NCBI GenBank assembly: GCA_016713325.1
Contig: JADJPJ010000082.1
Span: 62,001 to 126,000 of the forward strand
Origin: Candidatus Flexifilum affinis
Lineage (GTDB): Bacteria > Chloroflexota > Anaerolineae > Aggregatilineales > Phototrophicaceae
Direction of reading: 5' to 3'
Length of the DNA: 64,000 bases
Shown: one piece after another, positions 44,099-52,935 of the stretch
How positions within the stretch are numbered: position 1 is the stretch's first letter
How the letters are laid out: each line of letters opens with the position of its first letter
Notes under the pieces: model-generated
The model's database searches: none
What the model was told of the DNA's origin: nothing
What the model saw: the letters and a program-made list of their open reading frames with translations, nothing else
Translations under genes and position numbers: made by a program

Positions 44099-45190
44099 AT
44101 GTTCAAACGATCCGTGCTGGTGTTGCTTGTTATGGCGCTGTTCTTTGCCGTTGCAGCCGTCGCCGTCACCCCCGAGCCCGCTCTGGCGGAGGTACAGCAG
44201 CAGAATGCGGCCCTGGAAGGGGTCAATATCTACTTCACCGAAGCCGGAGCCGAGGCGAGCCGCTTTGACCGCTCGGAAAACGGGCTTTCCCGTTTCGCCG
44301 GGCTGCTCACCCAGCAGGGCGCCAATCTGTTCACGCTGGAATGGCGCACCGGCTTCCCGACCGATGCCGATCTGATCGTCATCGCCGGTCCCGTGACCGA
44401 TCTGACGGCCGATCAGGTGGCGCGCCTGTGGTCTTACGTCAACAACGGCGGACGCATGCTGCTGCTGGCCAACACGGTCATCGAGAGCCGGCGGGCCCTG
44501 GGCGCGGCGGGCGGGCTGTTCAGCCTGATGTACGCCGACATGGGTCTGCGCGGCCTGGACAACGTCGTCCTCGACGCGGCCATCCTGACGCCGGACGAAG
44601 AGACGCCGCGCCCCGAAGGCGCCGCCGCGCGCATCGCCCAGGGGGTCTTCGTGGCCACCGGCATCAACCCGACTCATCCCATCACCAGCGATTTGCAGGG
44701 GGAGCTGTACTTCAACCTCGCCCGCTCGCTCGACGTGGACAGCGCCATTCAGGGGTTCACCGTCACGCCGCTCATCACCACCTCGAACGCATACTATGGC
44801 GAGATGAACTTTGCCGACTACGTGGGCGGGGCCGATATCGCCTACAACATTGGTGTGGATCAGACGCAGGGCGTCTTCCCTCTGGCGGCGGCCTATGAGA
44901 ATCCGGGCACCGGCTCGCGCATCGTGGTTGTTGGCGACCGGGAGTTTGCCACCAACGGGCGTGGGCTGCTCACCGCGCCGCCGAACAGCGCCGGCTTCGT
45001 CTACCCGGAAAACGCGCGCTTCCTGCTCAATGCGGCTGCATGGCTGCTGGAAGGGGAGCCGGTTGAAGTCGACTTCCCGACGCCCGGACCGACGTCGACG
45101 GTGACGCTGACGCCGACTTTCACGCCGACGCCCTCGCCGACTCCGGCCGTGACAGCGACGCCTCCGCCAACGCCAACACCGGCCTCCTAG
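44099..45190 (+). CDS. Secreted DUF4350/GldG-like protein, copy 1
   Basis: The signal peptide (residues 1-31) is followed by a flavodoxin-like domain of the DUF4350/GldG type: SRFDRSENGLSRFAGLLTQQG, ADLIVIAGPVTDLTADQVARL, VNNGGRMLLLANTV. Later GSRIVVVGDREFATNGRG and NARFLLNAAAWLL complete the fold. The C-terminal 45 residues are a Thr/Pro linker (TFTPTPSPTPAVT) ending at a stop. Such domains bind unknown ligands in ABC and sortase-like contexts. A related protein follows directly at 45204, so this is a tandem pair. Confidence 0.75.
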   Translation: MFKRSVLVLLVMALFFAVAAVAVTPEPALAEVQQQNAALEGVNIYFTEAGAEASRFDRSENGLSRFAGLLTQQGANLFTLEWRTGFPTDADLIVIAGPVTDLTADQVARLWSYVNNGGRMLLLANTVIESRRALGAAGGLFSLMYADMGLRGLDNVVLDAAILTPDEETPRPEGAAARIAQGVFVATGINPTHPITSDLQGELYFNLARSLDVDSAIQGFTVTPLITTSNAYYGEMNFADYVGGADIAYNIGVDQTQGVFPLAAAYENPGTGSRIVVVGDREFATNGRGLLTAPPNSAGFVYPENARFLLNAAAWLLEGEPVEVDFPTPGPTSTVTLTPTFTPTPSPTPAVTATPPPTPTPAS

Positions 45191-45203
45191 CCGGGTGGAT
45201 ACA

Positions 45204-45728
45204 ATGGCTGCCAATGGGCAATTTCGCCGTGCGGCGGCGCTGATCGGGTTGTTCTGTGGGATGCTGTTCATGCTGGCGTCGGCGTTTCCGGCGCCGGCAC
45301 AACCGCTATCACAGGGCACGGATGAGATGCCGCACGTCGTCTTCATCGAAGAGCCGCGTGACCTGGCCATGGCCTCGGTGACCGACACCGGTCCCGATGG
45401 CCTGACGCGCCTGGCCGATCTCTTTCGCGACCAGGGCGCCCTGGTCGAGTGGATTCGGCTGCGCGATGACATCTCCGCCGATGTCGACGTGATCGTGCTG
45501 GTCCGTCCGCGCCGGGCGCTGGGCGCCGAAGACCTGGCCCGCATCTGGAAGCAGGTCGGCGCCGGCGCGAGTCTGCTGGTCGCCGTCGATCCCAACGGCT
45601 TTCAGGGCGGCACGACCGAATCCGAGCGTGGCGGCCTGAGCACGCTCACCACTCTGGATCAGGGAATCACCCTGCGCGAGGGCATCCTGATCGAGCCCTG
45701 GTTCACCCACGACTCCTGGCCAGCCTGA
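45204..45728 (+). CDS. Secreted DUF4350-like protein, copy 2, N-terminal part
   Basis: The signal peptide ends FPAPAQ. It is followed by the same module as copy 1: DTGPDGLTRLADLFRDQGALV, ADVDVIVLVRPRRALGAEDLARI and VGAGASLLVAVDPNG. The frame stops early at SWPA because one base is missing near 45714. Restoring it gives HDSLLASLNAALSAAVADS, and sense continues to 46921. The ATG at 45204 is preferred to a GTG nine bases earlier. Confidence 0.75.
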   Translation: MAANGQFRRAAALIGLFCGMLFMLASAFPAPAQPLSQGTDEMPHVVFIEEPRDLAMASVTDTGPDGLTRLADLFRDQGALVEWIRLRDDISADVDVIVLVRPRRALGAEDLARIWKQVGAGASLLVAVDPNGFQGGTTESERGGLSTLTTLDQGITLREGILIEPWFTHDSWPA

Positions 45729-45748
45729 ACGCTGCGCTCTCCGCCGCC

Positions 45749-46921
45749 GTGGCCGACTCGGTGCCGCACCCGATCACCGATCCGCTGCGGAAGTACGATC
45801 TGCCGCTGTACCTTTGGGGCGCGCGACCGGTCTGGGCGGAGCCGTTCGGCCCCCATAGCTTTGGCTGGTCGCTGGCCGTGGCCGAGCCCTGGTTTGCCGA
45901 GGCCAACCCCCGCGTCTACCCCTCCACCCGCTCAGAACCCGAACCTTTCGCGCTCAATATCGGCGCCGACCGGCAGGGGCGGCTGAGCGTCGCCGCCATC
46001 GGCGAGAACGCTCGCACGGGCGCCCGCGTCGCGCTCCTGGGCGATGCCGAATGGGTCCAGAACGGGTTCGGTCTGCGGACCGACTCGTCCGGCAACGTGC
46101 TGGCCGGCAACTGGCTGCTCGCCCAGCGCCTCACCGCCTGGCTGATGCGCCGGGAAGCGTCCCTGGAACTGCCCGACGGCATTCTCTGGCTGGCGATGGA
46201 TGGAAAGTCTGACGATTGGGAGGCGAATGGCGCGGCTGCCGGCGTAGTCGATGACGTGACGGGCGATGCCTTCCTGGCCGCCTACGACATTGCTTCTGTA
46301 CATGGGCTGCGCACCGATTCCTACGCCTATCTGCGGATCGATCCTCGGATGCCGCCTCAGAACGGCGCACGGGTATCTTTGGATTTCGACCCGAATCGCG
46401 ATGGCAGACCAGAAGCCACCCTGGTCTTCGACCGGACCGGCGCGACGATCGGAATCGGCGACGGAGCACGCCAGCCGATCCCCGATGCCGCCTTCGCCGC
46501 GGGCAGCGTCATCGAACTGCGCATTCCACTGCGGTTGGTCAACCCGGTGACGGCCCTCACCAATCTGTGCCTGTCGCTCGACGATGGCGCCGGCGCGACG
46601 GTCGAACCGGACTGCGTCGACGCGCCCCTTCTGATCCCGCTGTCCGCCGATGCCGATGCCGCGCCGCTGCGGGCCGTTCCTGGAACCCCCTTGGCGACGG
46701 TCACCAGCGATGGCGTCAACCGGGCGAATGTCCGGTCCGACCCCGGCGCGGGGGCGAATGTCGTCAGCAGTCTGGGAGTGAACAGTATCGTCGCCGTCCT
46801 CGGACGATCCGAGGCGAACGACTGGTACTACGTGCAAACGGCCGCTGTGGAAGGCTGGGTGAGCGGCCTGGCGCTCACCTTTGCCGGCGACCCGGCGCAG
46901 ATCCCAGTGCGCGAGGGGTGA
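45749..46921 (+). CDS. Secreted DUF4350-like protein, copy 2, C-terminal part with SH3 domain
   Basis: This frame continues copy 2 after the one-base loss near 45714 (the real sense begins about 30 bases before this start). GARVALLGDAEWVQNGFGL matches the GDREF region of copy 1. A beta-sandwich domain follows at about residues 150-290 (SYAYLRIDPRMPPQNGARVS). A bacterial SH3 domain at the C-terminus (DGVNRANVRSDPGAGANVV, EGWVSG) completes it. Presumably a cell-envelope binding protein. Confidence 0.75.
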   Translation: MADSVPHPITDPLRKYDLPLYLWGARPVWAEPFGPHSFGWSLAVAEPWFAEANPRVYPSTRSEPEPFALNIGADRQGRLSVAAIGENARTGARVALLGDAEWVQNGFGLRTDSSGNVLAGNWLLAQRLTAWLMRREASLELPDGILWLAMDGKSDDWEANGAAAGVVDDVTGDAFLAAYDIASVHGLRTDSYAYLRIDPRMPPQNGARVSLDFDPNRDGRPEATLVFDRTGATIGIGDGARQPIPDAAFAAGSVIELRIPLRLVNPVTALTNLCLSLDDGAGATVEPDCVDAPLLIPLSADADAAPLRAVPGTPLATVTSDGVNRANVRSDPGAGANVVSSLGVNSIVAVLGRSEANDWYYVQTAAVEGWVSGLALTFAGDPAQIPVREG

Positions 46922-46984
46922 TCGTACGGGCGGACCCGCGTCCACCTGCCGTAAAGCCAGTTGCATACAGGTGTTGATGAAAAA

Positions 46985-47025
46985 AGAGCGGCCGGGGGTG
47001 TGGTGTTTTCACCCCCGGCCGCTCT
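46985..47025 (-). terminator. Rho-independent terminator for the DUF4342 gene
   Basis: Perfect 16-base arms (46985-47000 and 47010-47025) enclose a nine-base loop. An A-run at 46980-46985 gives a T-tract on the minus strand, the direction of the DUF4342 gene that stops at 47049. It may also end the plus-strand gene before it. Confidence 0.85.
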
Positions 47026-47048
47026 GAGACTTCATATGCGAACGAACG

Positions 47049-47378
47049 TTACGCTTCGCCGCTGCCATCTCCGTCGCTGATTTCGCGGACGATCTCGATA
47101 CGCAGCTTGGCCAGCAGACCGCCGACGACCGCCAACCCCGCCAGCAGCGGATAGAAGACGATCAGCGCGCCGCCCGCCACCGCACCGATGGTCAGGGGGA
47201 TCTCCAGCAGAGTGCGCCCTTCCTGATCGCGGATGATCAGTCGGCGTACGTTGCCCTGTTCGATGAGCTCCTTGATCCGTTCGACCAGCTGATTGCCAGT
47301 CACTTCCAGCTCTTCGCTGAACGTCTTGGTCTTATTCTCACCTTCGACCGGCATGATGTCCTTATTCTCCTCAGACAT
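47049..47378 (-). CDS. DUF4342 domain protein
   Basis: The 109-residue product carries the DUF4342 core: FSEELEVTGNQLVERIKELI, RRLIIRDQEGRTLLEIPLTIG, then two short membrane or hydrophobic segments (GALIVFYPLLAGLAVVGGLLA). The N-terminal helix resembles a UBA/Ts-N-like domain. An AGGAGCTGT site precedes the ATG at 47378; an upstream frame extension is not protein-like. Function unknown. A strong terminator follows. Confidence 0.8.
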   Translation of the reverse strand: MSEENKDIMPVEGENKTKTFSEELEVTGNQLVERIKELIEQGNVRRLIIRDQEGRTLLEIPLTIGAVAGGALIVFYPLLAGLAVVGGLLAKLRIEIVREISDGDGSGEA

Positions 47379-47611
47379 TTCGACAGCTCCTTGCCCGCAG
47401 GCACTTTCGACTGAGACGCAAGAGCAAATTCTCTTTGCGCGTTCTGTGTCTTTATACGCAGTGTGGGGGGAGGGAGTTGCACATGAACAATTCGCATTAT
47501 GCCCTACGCGTCCCCGACGGTCAACTGCTCCACTGCAAATGTCCTGTCGCGTTGTTTGGCGGGTGAGTCTATAATCGAACCACACCGGCGCGTTAAAGGG
47601 GGGTTATTTTT

Positions 47612-48661
47612 ATGACTCGAAGCCGCATCATTTCGCTCACCATCCTGAGCATGGTGTTCGTCATCGCATTGATCCCGGTCGCCGACGTGCGGGCGGAGTT
47701 CGGCACTGGCTGGACGGCCCAGTATTTCAATAATACGGACCTGAGCGGCAGTCCTGTCCTCTCCGAAGCGCTGGCCGGGGGCATCAACTTCAATTTTGGG
47801 TCTTCAAGCCCGCGCCCAGGCGTGGTCAACGATGACAACTTTTCTGCGCGTTACTCGTCGGTGCAGCTTTTCGCCGGCGGGACGTACGAATTCATCCTCT
47901 CCTCGGACGACGGCGCGCGTGTCTTCATCGACGGCGTTCTGGTGCTGGATCGCTTTGTTGGCCGCAGCCTGACCACCGACCGCTTCCAGTACACCCTCAC
48001 GGCGGGTACGCACTCGCTGGTGGTCGAATACTTCGAGGGCATCGATCAGTCCGCTATTCAGTTTCAGTGGTTCCAGATCAGTGGTTCGCTCACCGGGACC
48101 CCGATCACGGGCGGCGGCGTCTTCGTCACTCCCATTGGGACGCCGGCCACCCAGGTCTACACCGGGCCTACGGCGACGGTGACGGGCGTGCGCGGTCTGG
48201 CGCTGCGCACCGGCCCCTATCTCGGCGCGTCGTATATCACGACGATGGGCAGCGGCACGGCCTATCCCGTGCTGGCCCGCAATGCCGACGAGGGCATCTA
48301 CAACTGGTACAAGGTGCGCGTCGGCGAGCGCGAAGGATGGGCCTCCGGCCGCTTCCTGACCATCAGCGTCGACCGCAACCAGCTCCCGTTGGAAGGCAGC
48401 GTCTTCGACGGCATCGACAATACCGCCGACATCGGCGCGCGCGCTTATCCGCGGGCGGTCATGAACATCCGCCGGCGTCCCAGCCCGCGCACACAGCAGG
48501 TCGGCAGCATCCCCTGGGGCGCTGAGGCCGAACTGATCGGCCGCACCGTCCAGGGCGGCACGCTGCGCTGGCTGCAAATCCGTTACAATGGCGTGGTCGG
48601 CTGGATTGATGCCCGGTGGGTGACGGTCCGCGGTGAAATCTATCAGGTTCCGATACGCTAG
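47612..48661 (+). CDS. Secreted PA14-domain protein with two SH3 domains
   Basis: The signal peptide (residues 1-28) is followed by a PA14 domain at 30-155: WTAQYFNNTDLSGSPVLSEA, YEFILSSDDGARVFIDGVLV and HSLVVEYFEGIDQSAIQFQW. PA14 domains usually bind carbohydrate. Two bacterial SH3 domains follow, at about residues 185-255 (VRGLALRTGPYLGASYITTM; EGWASGRFL) and 280-345 (AVMNIRRRPSPRTQQVGSIP; VGWIDARWV). The protein is likely cell-wall associated. An AAAGGGGGG site precedes the ATG. Confidence 0.83.
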   Translation: MTRSRIISLTILSMVFVIALIPVADVRAEFGTGWTAQYFNNTDLSGSPVLSEALAGGINFNFGSSSPRPGVVNDDNFSARYSSVQLFAGGTYEFILSSDDGARVFIDGVLVLDRFVGRSLTTDRFQYTLTAGTHSLVVEYFEGIDQSAIQFQWFQISGSLTGTPITGGGVFVTPIGTPATQVYTGPTATVTGVRGLALRTGPYLGASYITTMGSGTAYPVLARNADEGIYNWYKVRVGEREGWASGRFLTISVDRNQLPLEGSVFDGIDNTADIGARAYPRAVMNIRRRPSPRTQQVGSIPWGAEAELIGRTVQGGTLRWLQIRYNGVVGWIDARWVTVRGEIYQVPIR

Positions 48662-48686
48662 TTTCTAGACCTATAAGGTACATACA

Positions 48687-49625
48687 TTGGCAAACTCTGT
48701 CTCCTCTCAAGAAGCCGCTGCCGCGCATGCACTGCGCCCGGAACTCGTCCGGGCGCACATTCCGTGTAACCTCTGCGGCAGCGAGGCGCGCGAACCGTAC
48801 TGCCCGGAGAACGGCCTGGGCCTGGTGCAGTGCCAGAACTGCGGGCTGGTCTATGTCAGTCCGCGTCCCGAAGCCCATGAGCTGTACGCGTTGTACGGCG
48901 AATCCTACTTCCGGAACGAGAATTCCGGCGTGGTCGGCTACACCAACTATCTGCGCGACGAGGCGAACATCCGCAAGACGTTCGCCGGCCGTCTCCAGCG
49001 GATTGAACAGTGGCGCTGCCCGCCGGGAAAAGCGCTGGATGTGGGCTGCGCCACCGGCTTCTTCCTGAGCGAGGCCCAGGCGCGGGGCTGGGAGGTTTCC
49101 GGCATCGACGTCTCGACCTTCGCGGTCGACTACGCGCGCAAGCGTTTCGGCTTCGACCTCAAGACCGGGAGCCTGCTGGAAGCCGACTACGCGCCGGAGT
49201 CCTTCGATCTGGTGGCGATGTGGGATGTCATCGAACACGTCCCGGACCCCAAGCGCTACATCCAGGAGGTTGCGCGCCTGCTCAAGTCGGGTGGTTTGTT
49301 CGTCCTGAGCACGCCCGACGTCGACAGCCTGCCGGCCCGCCTGACCGGCCGCCGCTGGGTGGGTTTCAAACTGTCGGAAGAGCACGTCTTTTACTTCTCG
49401 GTTGCCACGCTCAGCCGCATGTTGAACGACGCCGGTTTCGAGGTCGTTCAGCACCGTCATGTCGGCAAATTCGTCACCCTGCGCCTCTTCCTGAACCGCC
49501 TGGGAATGTACTCCCCACTGCTGGCGCGCGTCCTGTCTGCTGTCGAACGCGCCTTTCACCTCTCCGAACGGGCGCTTTACATCAACCCATTTGATATTGT
49601 GTCCATCACCGCGCGCAAGCGGTAA
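48687..49625 (+). CDS. Class I SAM-dependent methyltransferase with N-terminal zinc-ribbon-like motif
   Basis: The N-terminus has two CxxC pairs (CNLCGSEAREPYC; LVQCQNCGLVYVSPRPE) as in the zinc-binding domain of sugar and cell-wall C-methyltransferases. The Rossmann motif I is ALDVGCATGFFLSEAQARG and motif II GIDVSTFAVDYARKRF. FDLVAMWDVIEHVPDPKRYI is the post-I acidic and Pro region. The start is a TTG at 48687. The stop is 14 bases from the kinase gene, so the two probably form an operon. The substrate is unknown. Confidence 0.83.
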   Translation: MANSVSSQEAAAAHALRPELVRAHIPCNLCGSEAREPYCPENGLGLVQCQNCGLVYVSPRPEAHELYALYGESYFRNENSGVVGYTNYLRDEANIRKTFAGRLQRIEQWRCPPGKALDVGCATGFFLSEAQARGWEVSGIDVSTFAVDYARKRFGFDLKTGSLLEADYAPESFDLVAMWDVIEHVPDPKRYIQEVARLLKSGGLFVLSTPDVDSLPARLTGRRWVGFKLSEEHVFYFSVATLSRMLNDAGFEVVQHRHVGKFVTLRLFLNRLGMYSPLLARVLSAVERAFHLSERALYINPFDIVSITARKR

Positions 49626-49639
49626 GGATTGTATGGGCT

Positions 49640-51151
49640 ATGATCGGCAAAACGCTTCGCCACCGGTACCACGTTGAGTCTCTGCTTGGGGAAGGCTCGA
49701 CGGCCGCCGTCTATCTGGCGCGCGACGAACGCCTGAGCCGGGTGGTCGCCCTCAAGATTCTCCTGCCTCATGTCAACGAGGCAGCCCGTAAACGCTTCTT
49801 CCAGGAAGCGCAGTCGGTGGCGCAGTTGAATCACCCCGGAATCATGGGCATCTACGACATGGACGAGGACGACGGCAAGGCCTTTCTCGTCGTCGAGTAT
49901 GTCCAGGGCAAGCAGCTCGACGATTTCATCCCGTCCCCAGCCCACGAGGTCGTCGAACTGGGGCGGCAGATCGGCGAGGCGCTGCAATATGCCCACGATC
50001 ATCAGATCATCCACCGCGACATCAAGCCGGCCAACATCATGGTCACGCCGGGCGGCCAGACCAAGATCATGGATCTCGGCCTGGCGCTTCCTCGGGAGGC
50101 TAAGCGCGTCACCGCGGCGGGCATGATCATTGGCACGCCGGCCTATCTGTCGCCGGAACAGGCACAGGGGCTGGCGCTCGATTACCGCACCGACATTTAT
50201 TCGCTCGGCATCGTCCTCTATGAGCTGGCCACGGGCGAACTGCCCTTCGCCACCGACGACATTCCGGCTCTGCTGCTTCAGCACGTCAAGCAGCCGCCCC
50301 CGCCGCTGCGCAAGCACGTTCCCGATCTGCCGCTGGCGCTGGAGAATGTCATCCTCAAGGCGCTGGAGAAGAACCCGGCCCGCCGCTTCCAGTCCGGCGA
50401 GGCCATGGCCAGGGCGCTGGCCGTCTCCATCCGCTCCGAGTCCTCTGCCGACGCGCCAACACGTCCCTCGGCCCCTGCCGCCATCAACAAGGAAGAGCAC
50501 GCGGTCGCGCGCATCTACATCGCCGACGACCATACGGTGCTGCGCCGCTCACTGGTCAGCTTCATCGCGCAGCACGACCGCTATGTCGTGATTGGCGAGG
50601 CGGGCGATGGCGAATCGGCCCTGCGCGACATTCTGAATCTGCACCCCGACGTGGTTCTTCTCGACCTGAACATGCCGGTCAAGGGCGGCCTCGACATCCT
50701 GCCCAATATTCGCGCCGATGCGCCGGACGTGCGCGTGTTGGTGCTCACTGGCCGCGATGAAGAGTGGTATATCATGCGCGCGCTGCGAGCCGGGGCGCAC
50801 GGCTATCTGCTCAAGTCGTCGTCGGAAGACGAGCTGATCGACGCCATCGAGAAGGTGTCGAGCGGGCAGTTGGTGCTGGGGCGCGGCGTCGCCGAAAAGG
50901 TGGTCACCGGCATGCTGCGGTCGCCGGAAGATCAGGAGAAGCTGAACGATGTGGAACGGCAGGTCATGCTGCTGGTCGCCACCGGCTACGAGAACGACGC
51001 CATCGCCGAGCGTCTGGGCATGCAGCTCACCGAACTGATCGAGGTGCTGGCCAACGCCATGGACAAGATGAATGCCAGGGATCGCCACTCCGCGGCCCTG
51101 CAAGCGGTGCGCCGCGGCGAAATCCTGCTCGAAGAACTGCATGGACCGTAG
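49640..51151 (+). CDS. Ser/Thr protein kinase fused to a response-regulator receiver and HTH-like region
   Basis: Residues 1-275 are a Hanks-type kinase. They show the glycine loop GEGSTAAVYLARDE, the Lys in VALKILLPHV, the catalytic loop IIHRDIKPANIMV, and a DLG in place of DFG. GTPAYLSPEQAQG is the activation segment. Residues 290-410 are a receiver domain: IYIADDHTVLRRSL, VVLLDLNMPVKG (phospho-acceptor Asp), VLVLTGRDEE, and HGYLLKSSSEDEL (Lys). The last 90 residues (LNDVERQVMLLVATGYENDA) look like a weak LuxR-type HTH. Joining a eukaryote-like kinase to a two-component receiver in one chain is unusual. No membrane segment is present. Confidence 0.85.
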   Translation: MIGKTLRHRYHVESLLGEGSTAAVYLARDERLSRVVALKILLPHVNEAARKRFFQEAQSVAQLNHPGIMGIYDMDEDDGKAFLVVEYVQGKQLDDFIPSPAHEVVELGRQIGEALQYAHDHQIIHRDIKPANIMVTPGGQTKIMDLGLALPREAKRVTAAGMIIGTPAYLSPEQAQGLALDYRTDIYSLGIVLYELATGELPFATDDIPALLLQHVKQPPPPLRKHVPDLPLALENVILKALEKNPARRFQSGEAMARALAVSIRSESSADAPTRPSAPAAINKEEHAVARIYIADDHTVLRRSLVSFIAQHDRYVVIGEAGDGESALRDILNLHPDVVLLDLNMPVKGGLDILPNIRADAPDVRVLVLTGRDEEWYIMRALRAGAHGYLLKSSSEDELIDAIEKVSSGQLVLGRGVAEKVVTGMLRSPEDQEKLNDVERQVMLLVATGYENDAIAERLGMQLTELIEVLANAMDKMNARDRHSAALQAVRRGEILLEELHGP

Positions 51152-51254
51152 AGAAACAAAGGGTTGAGGGATGAGAAATCAGGGAAAACATCGCGGTGTG
51201 TTGGTTTTCCCTCATTTCTCGTCTCTCATCTCTTCTGTTTCCCTCAGTCCTTCC

Positions 51255-51710
51255 CTAATGCGTCACCCCATTCCGGTCGAAGTCGATCAGCCCCATCAGC
51301 GCACTGATCACTTTGTCCCACAGATCTCCGGTGGGTACGTTCGTGATCTCCGCCCGCGGGCGCGGAAGCTCCTGGAAGAATTCGCTGAACTGAATCAGCA
51401 GTTCAAGATGGCGGGTGCGCATGTCACGAAAATGATCGAGCGCCATTTCGACATCCGATTTGGTGCTGACCATCCGCCGGGAGTCTGGGGTTTGATAAAA
51501 GAAGGTATAGCGCCAGGTGCGGAACTCGCCGCGCAAGTCATTCAGAAAGAGGCGTGACTCGCCCAGCTGGATCAGTAGTGAATCCTGCGGTGGGGTGGCC
51601 GCGCGCTCGACAAGAAGATGTTCCAGCAACTCCACGTAGCTGTAGGCTTGAGCGAGGCGCTGCCCATATTCATGGCAGAGTGACCAGAGGAGCTCGGTTG
51701 ATTCGAACAT
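51255..51710 (-). CDS. Unknown helical protein
   Basis: The 151-residue, mostly helical product begins MFESTELLWSLCHEYGQRLA. It contains SYVELLEHLLVERAATPPQD and VEMALDHFRDMRTRHLELLIQF, with Glu/Leu-rich amphipathic helices. No domain is recognised. The ATG at 51710 is preferred over an upstream start at 51770 because the preceding GGAAAGAACC may serve as a ribosome site. It lies between signalling genes on the opposite strand, with a CTCATTTCTCGTC-type repeat just downstream. Confidence 0.65.
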   Translation of the reverse strand: MFESTELLWSLCHEYGQRLAQAYSYVELLEHLLVERAATPPQDSLLIQLGESRLFLNDLRGEFRTWRYTFFYQTPDSRRMVSTKSDVEMALDHFRDMRTRHLELLIQFSEFFQELPRPRAEITNVPTGDLWDKVISALMGLIDFDRNGVTH

Positions 51711-51929
51711 GGTTCTTTCCGGCGACCATTCTGGCTGGCGTTCGTTCTGCCCAGCGTCCGCCTCTAGCATAACACGATCGTCACGAAAATTTCTTGTAGC
51801 AGGGGCGAAACCCCTTTATACTTTACTTTACGCGCACTTGTTGATTCGTGCAGTCACCCTCTTGGGCGAATTGACCTGACCCATCCGGATGAAGCGCGCT
51901 GACCATCTCGGCGATTAGGAGCAAAACCG

Positions 51930-52301
51930 TTGGCCAAGTCACGTACCGAACTACTCGTCACGCGTCTGCGTGACCTCCAGACCAGCACTGGTGACATCGA
52001 GGCCGCCGCAATCGTCAGTGTTGATGGTCTGAGTATTGCTTCTTCTCTGCCGGGGGATATCGAAGAAGACCGGGTCAGCGCGATGTCGGCGGCGATGCTC
52101 TCCCTGGGAGAGCGAATCGCGTCAGAACTGCGCCGCGGTGCGCTGCATCAACTCTACGTCAAAGGGGCCGGCGGATACGTTATCCTGACTTCGGTCGGGA
52201 CCGAAGCCGTGCTGACCGTGCTGGCGCGCAAAGATGCCCGTCTCGGGCTGATTTTCCTGGATGTCGCGCGCGCCGTCCAGGATCTGATCAAGATGGTCTG
52301 A
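51930..52301 (+). CDS. Roadblock/LC7 domain protein
   Basis: The 123-residue product is a single Roadblock/LC7 domain: IEAAAIVSVDGLSIASSLPG, SAMSAAMLSLGERIASELRRG, GYVILTSVGTEAVLTVLARK. Such proteins act as GTPase-activating or scaffold partners of MglA-like small GTPases in polarity and motility. The start is a TTG with an AGGAG site. It is the first gene of a three-gene cassette with a V4R protein and a response regulator; no GTPase gene is seen here. Confidence 0.87.
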   Translation: MAKSRTELLVTRLRDLQTSTGDIEAAAIVSVDGLSIASSLPGDIEEDRVSAMSAAMLSLGERIASELRRGALHQLYVKGAGGYVILTSVGTEAVLTVLARKDARLGLIFLDVARAVQDLIKMV

Positions 52302-52329
52302 AGCCAAAAACGACTGCCGACCCCACATC

Positions 52330-52923
52330 GTGTCTGTTCGCTGCTATCCTAACCGCTTCGCCGCGGATATCATGTCGGCCATGGTGGAAGTCATGGGCGA
52401 ATATGGATTGAACGAGACTCTGGCCATACACCAGATCGCTCGCCCGTCCGATTCGTCTCTGGCGCGCCACTATCCGTTCGCCTCGCTCGGCCAGATCAAC
52501 CATGCGCTCGACGTGATCTACGGCGTGCGCGGTGGGCGCGGCATGGCCCTGCGCACCGGACGGGCCTGGTTCGCCAATGGCATGCGTGTTTTTGGCGCCA
52601 TGAATGGCGTGGCCGACCCGGCTTTTCGCGTGCTGAGCGTGTCCAAGCGCTGCCGGGTAGCGCTGATCGCCCAGACCGAGATCTTCACGCAGTTTAGCGA
52701 CCAGGCGACGCGCCTGGAAGAAAGCGCCGGCGAGTTTCGCATCATCGTCGACCATTCACCGTTTGCAGAAGGCCAGCATGAAGACCGCCCCTGCTGCCAT
52801 GTCCTCGTCGGCCTGCTGCAAGAATGTATGCGCTGGGCGTCTAATGGGCGCGACTTCCTGGTACGAGAATCCGAATGCACTGCTGCCGGCGACCCAACCT
52901 GTACATTCGTCATCCAAAAATGA
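52330..52923 (+). CDS. V4R (4-vinyl reductase) domain protein
   Basis: The C-terminal half has the V4R pattern: VLVGLLQECMRWASNGRDF and ESECTAAGDPTCTFVI, with the paired Cys that may bind a small molecule or metal. The N-terminal 95 residues resemble the helical part found in XylR-type and heme-NO-binding proteins (GEYGLNETLAIHQIA). The start is a GTG at 52330. It lies 28 bases after the Roadblock gene and 12 before the response regulator, so it is co-transcribed. It is a likely ligand sensor for the cassette. Confidence 0.82.
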   Translation: MSVRCYPNRFAADIMSAMVEVMGEYGLNETLAIHQIARPSDSSLARHYPFASLGQINHALDVIYGVRGGRGMALRTGRAWFANGMRVFGAMNGVADPAFRVLSVSKRCRVALIAQTEIFTQFSDQATRLEESAGEFRIIVDHSPFAEGQHEDRPCCHVLVGLLQECMRWASNGRDFLVRESECTAAGDPTCTFVIQK

Positions 52924-52935
52924 GGTTCAGGCGAC

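Noticed and set aside
43751..45595. 614-codon minus-strand open frame opposite the DUF4350-like genes
   Set aside because: It is antisense to two proteins with signal peptides and recognisable folds. Its GGSRTGGSRT repeat is just the 15-base intergenic array being translated.
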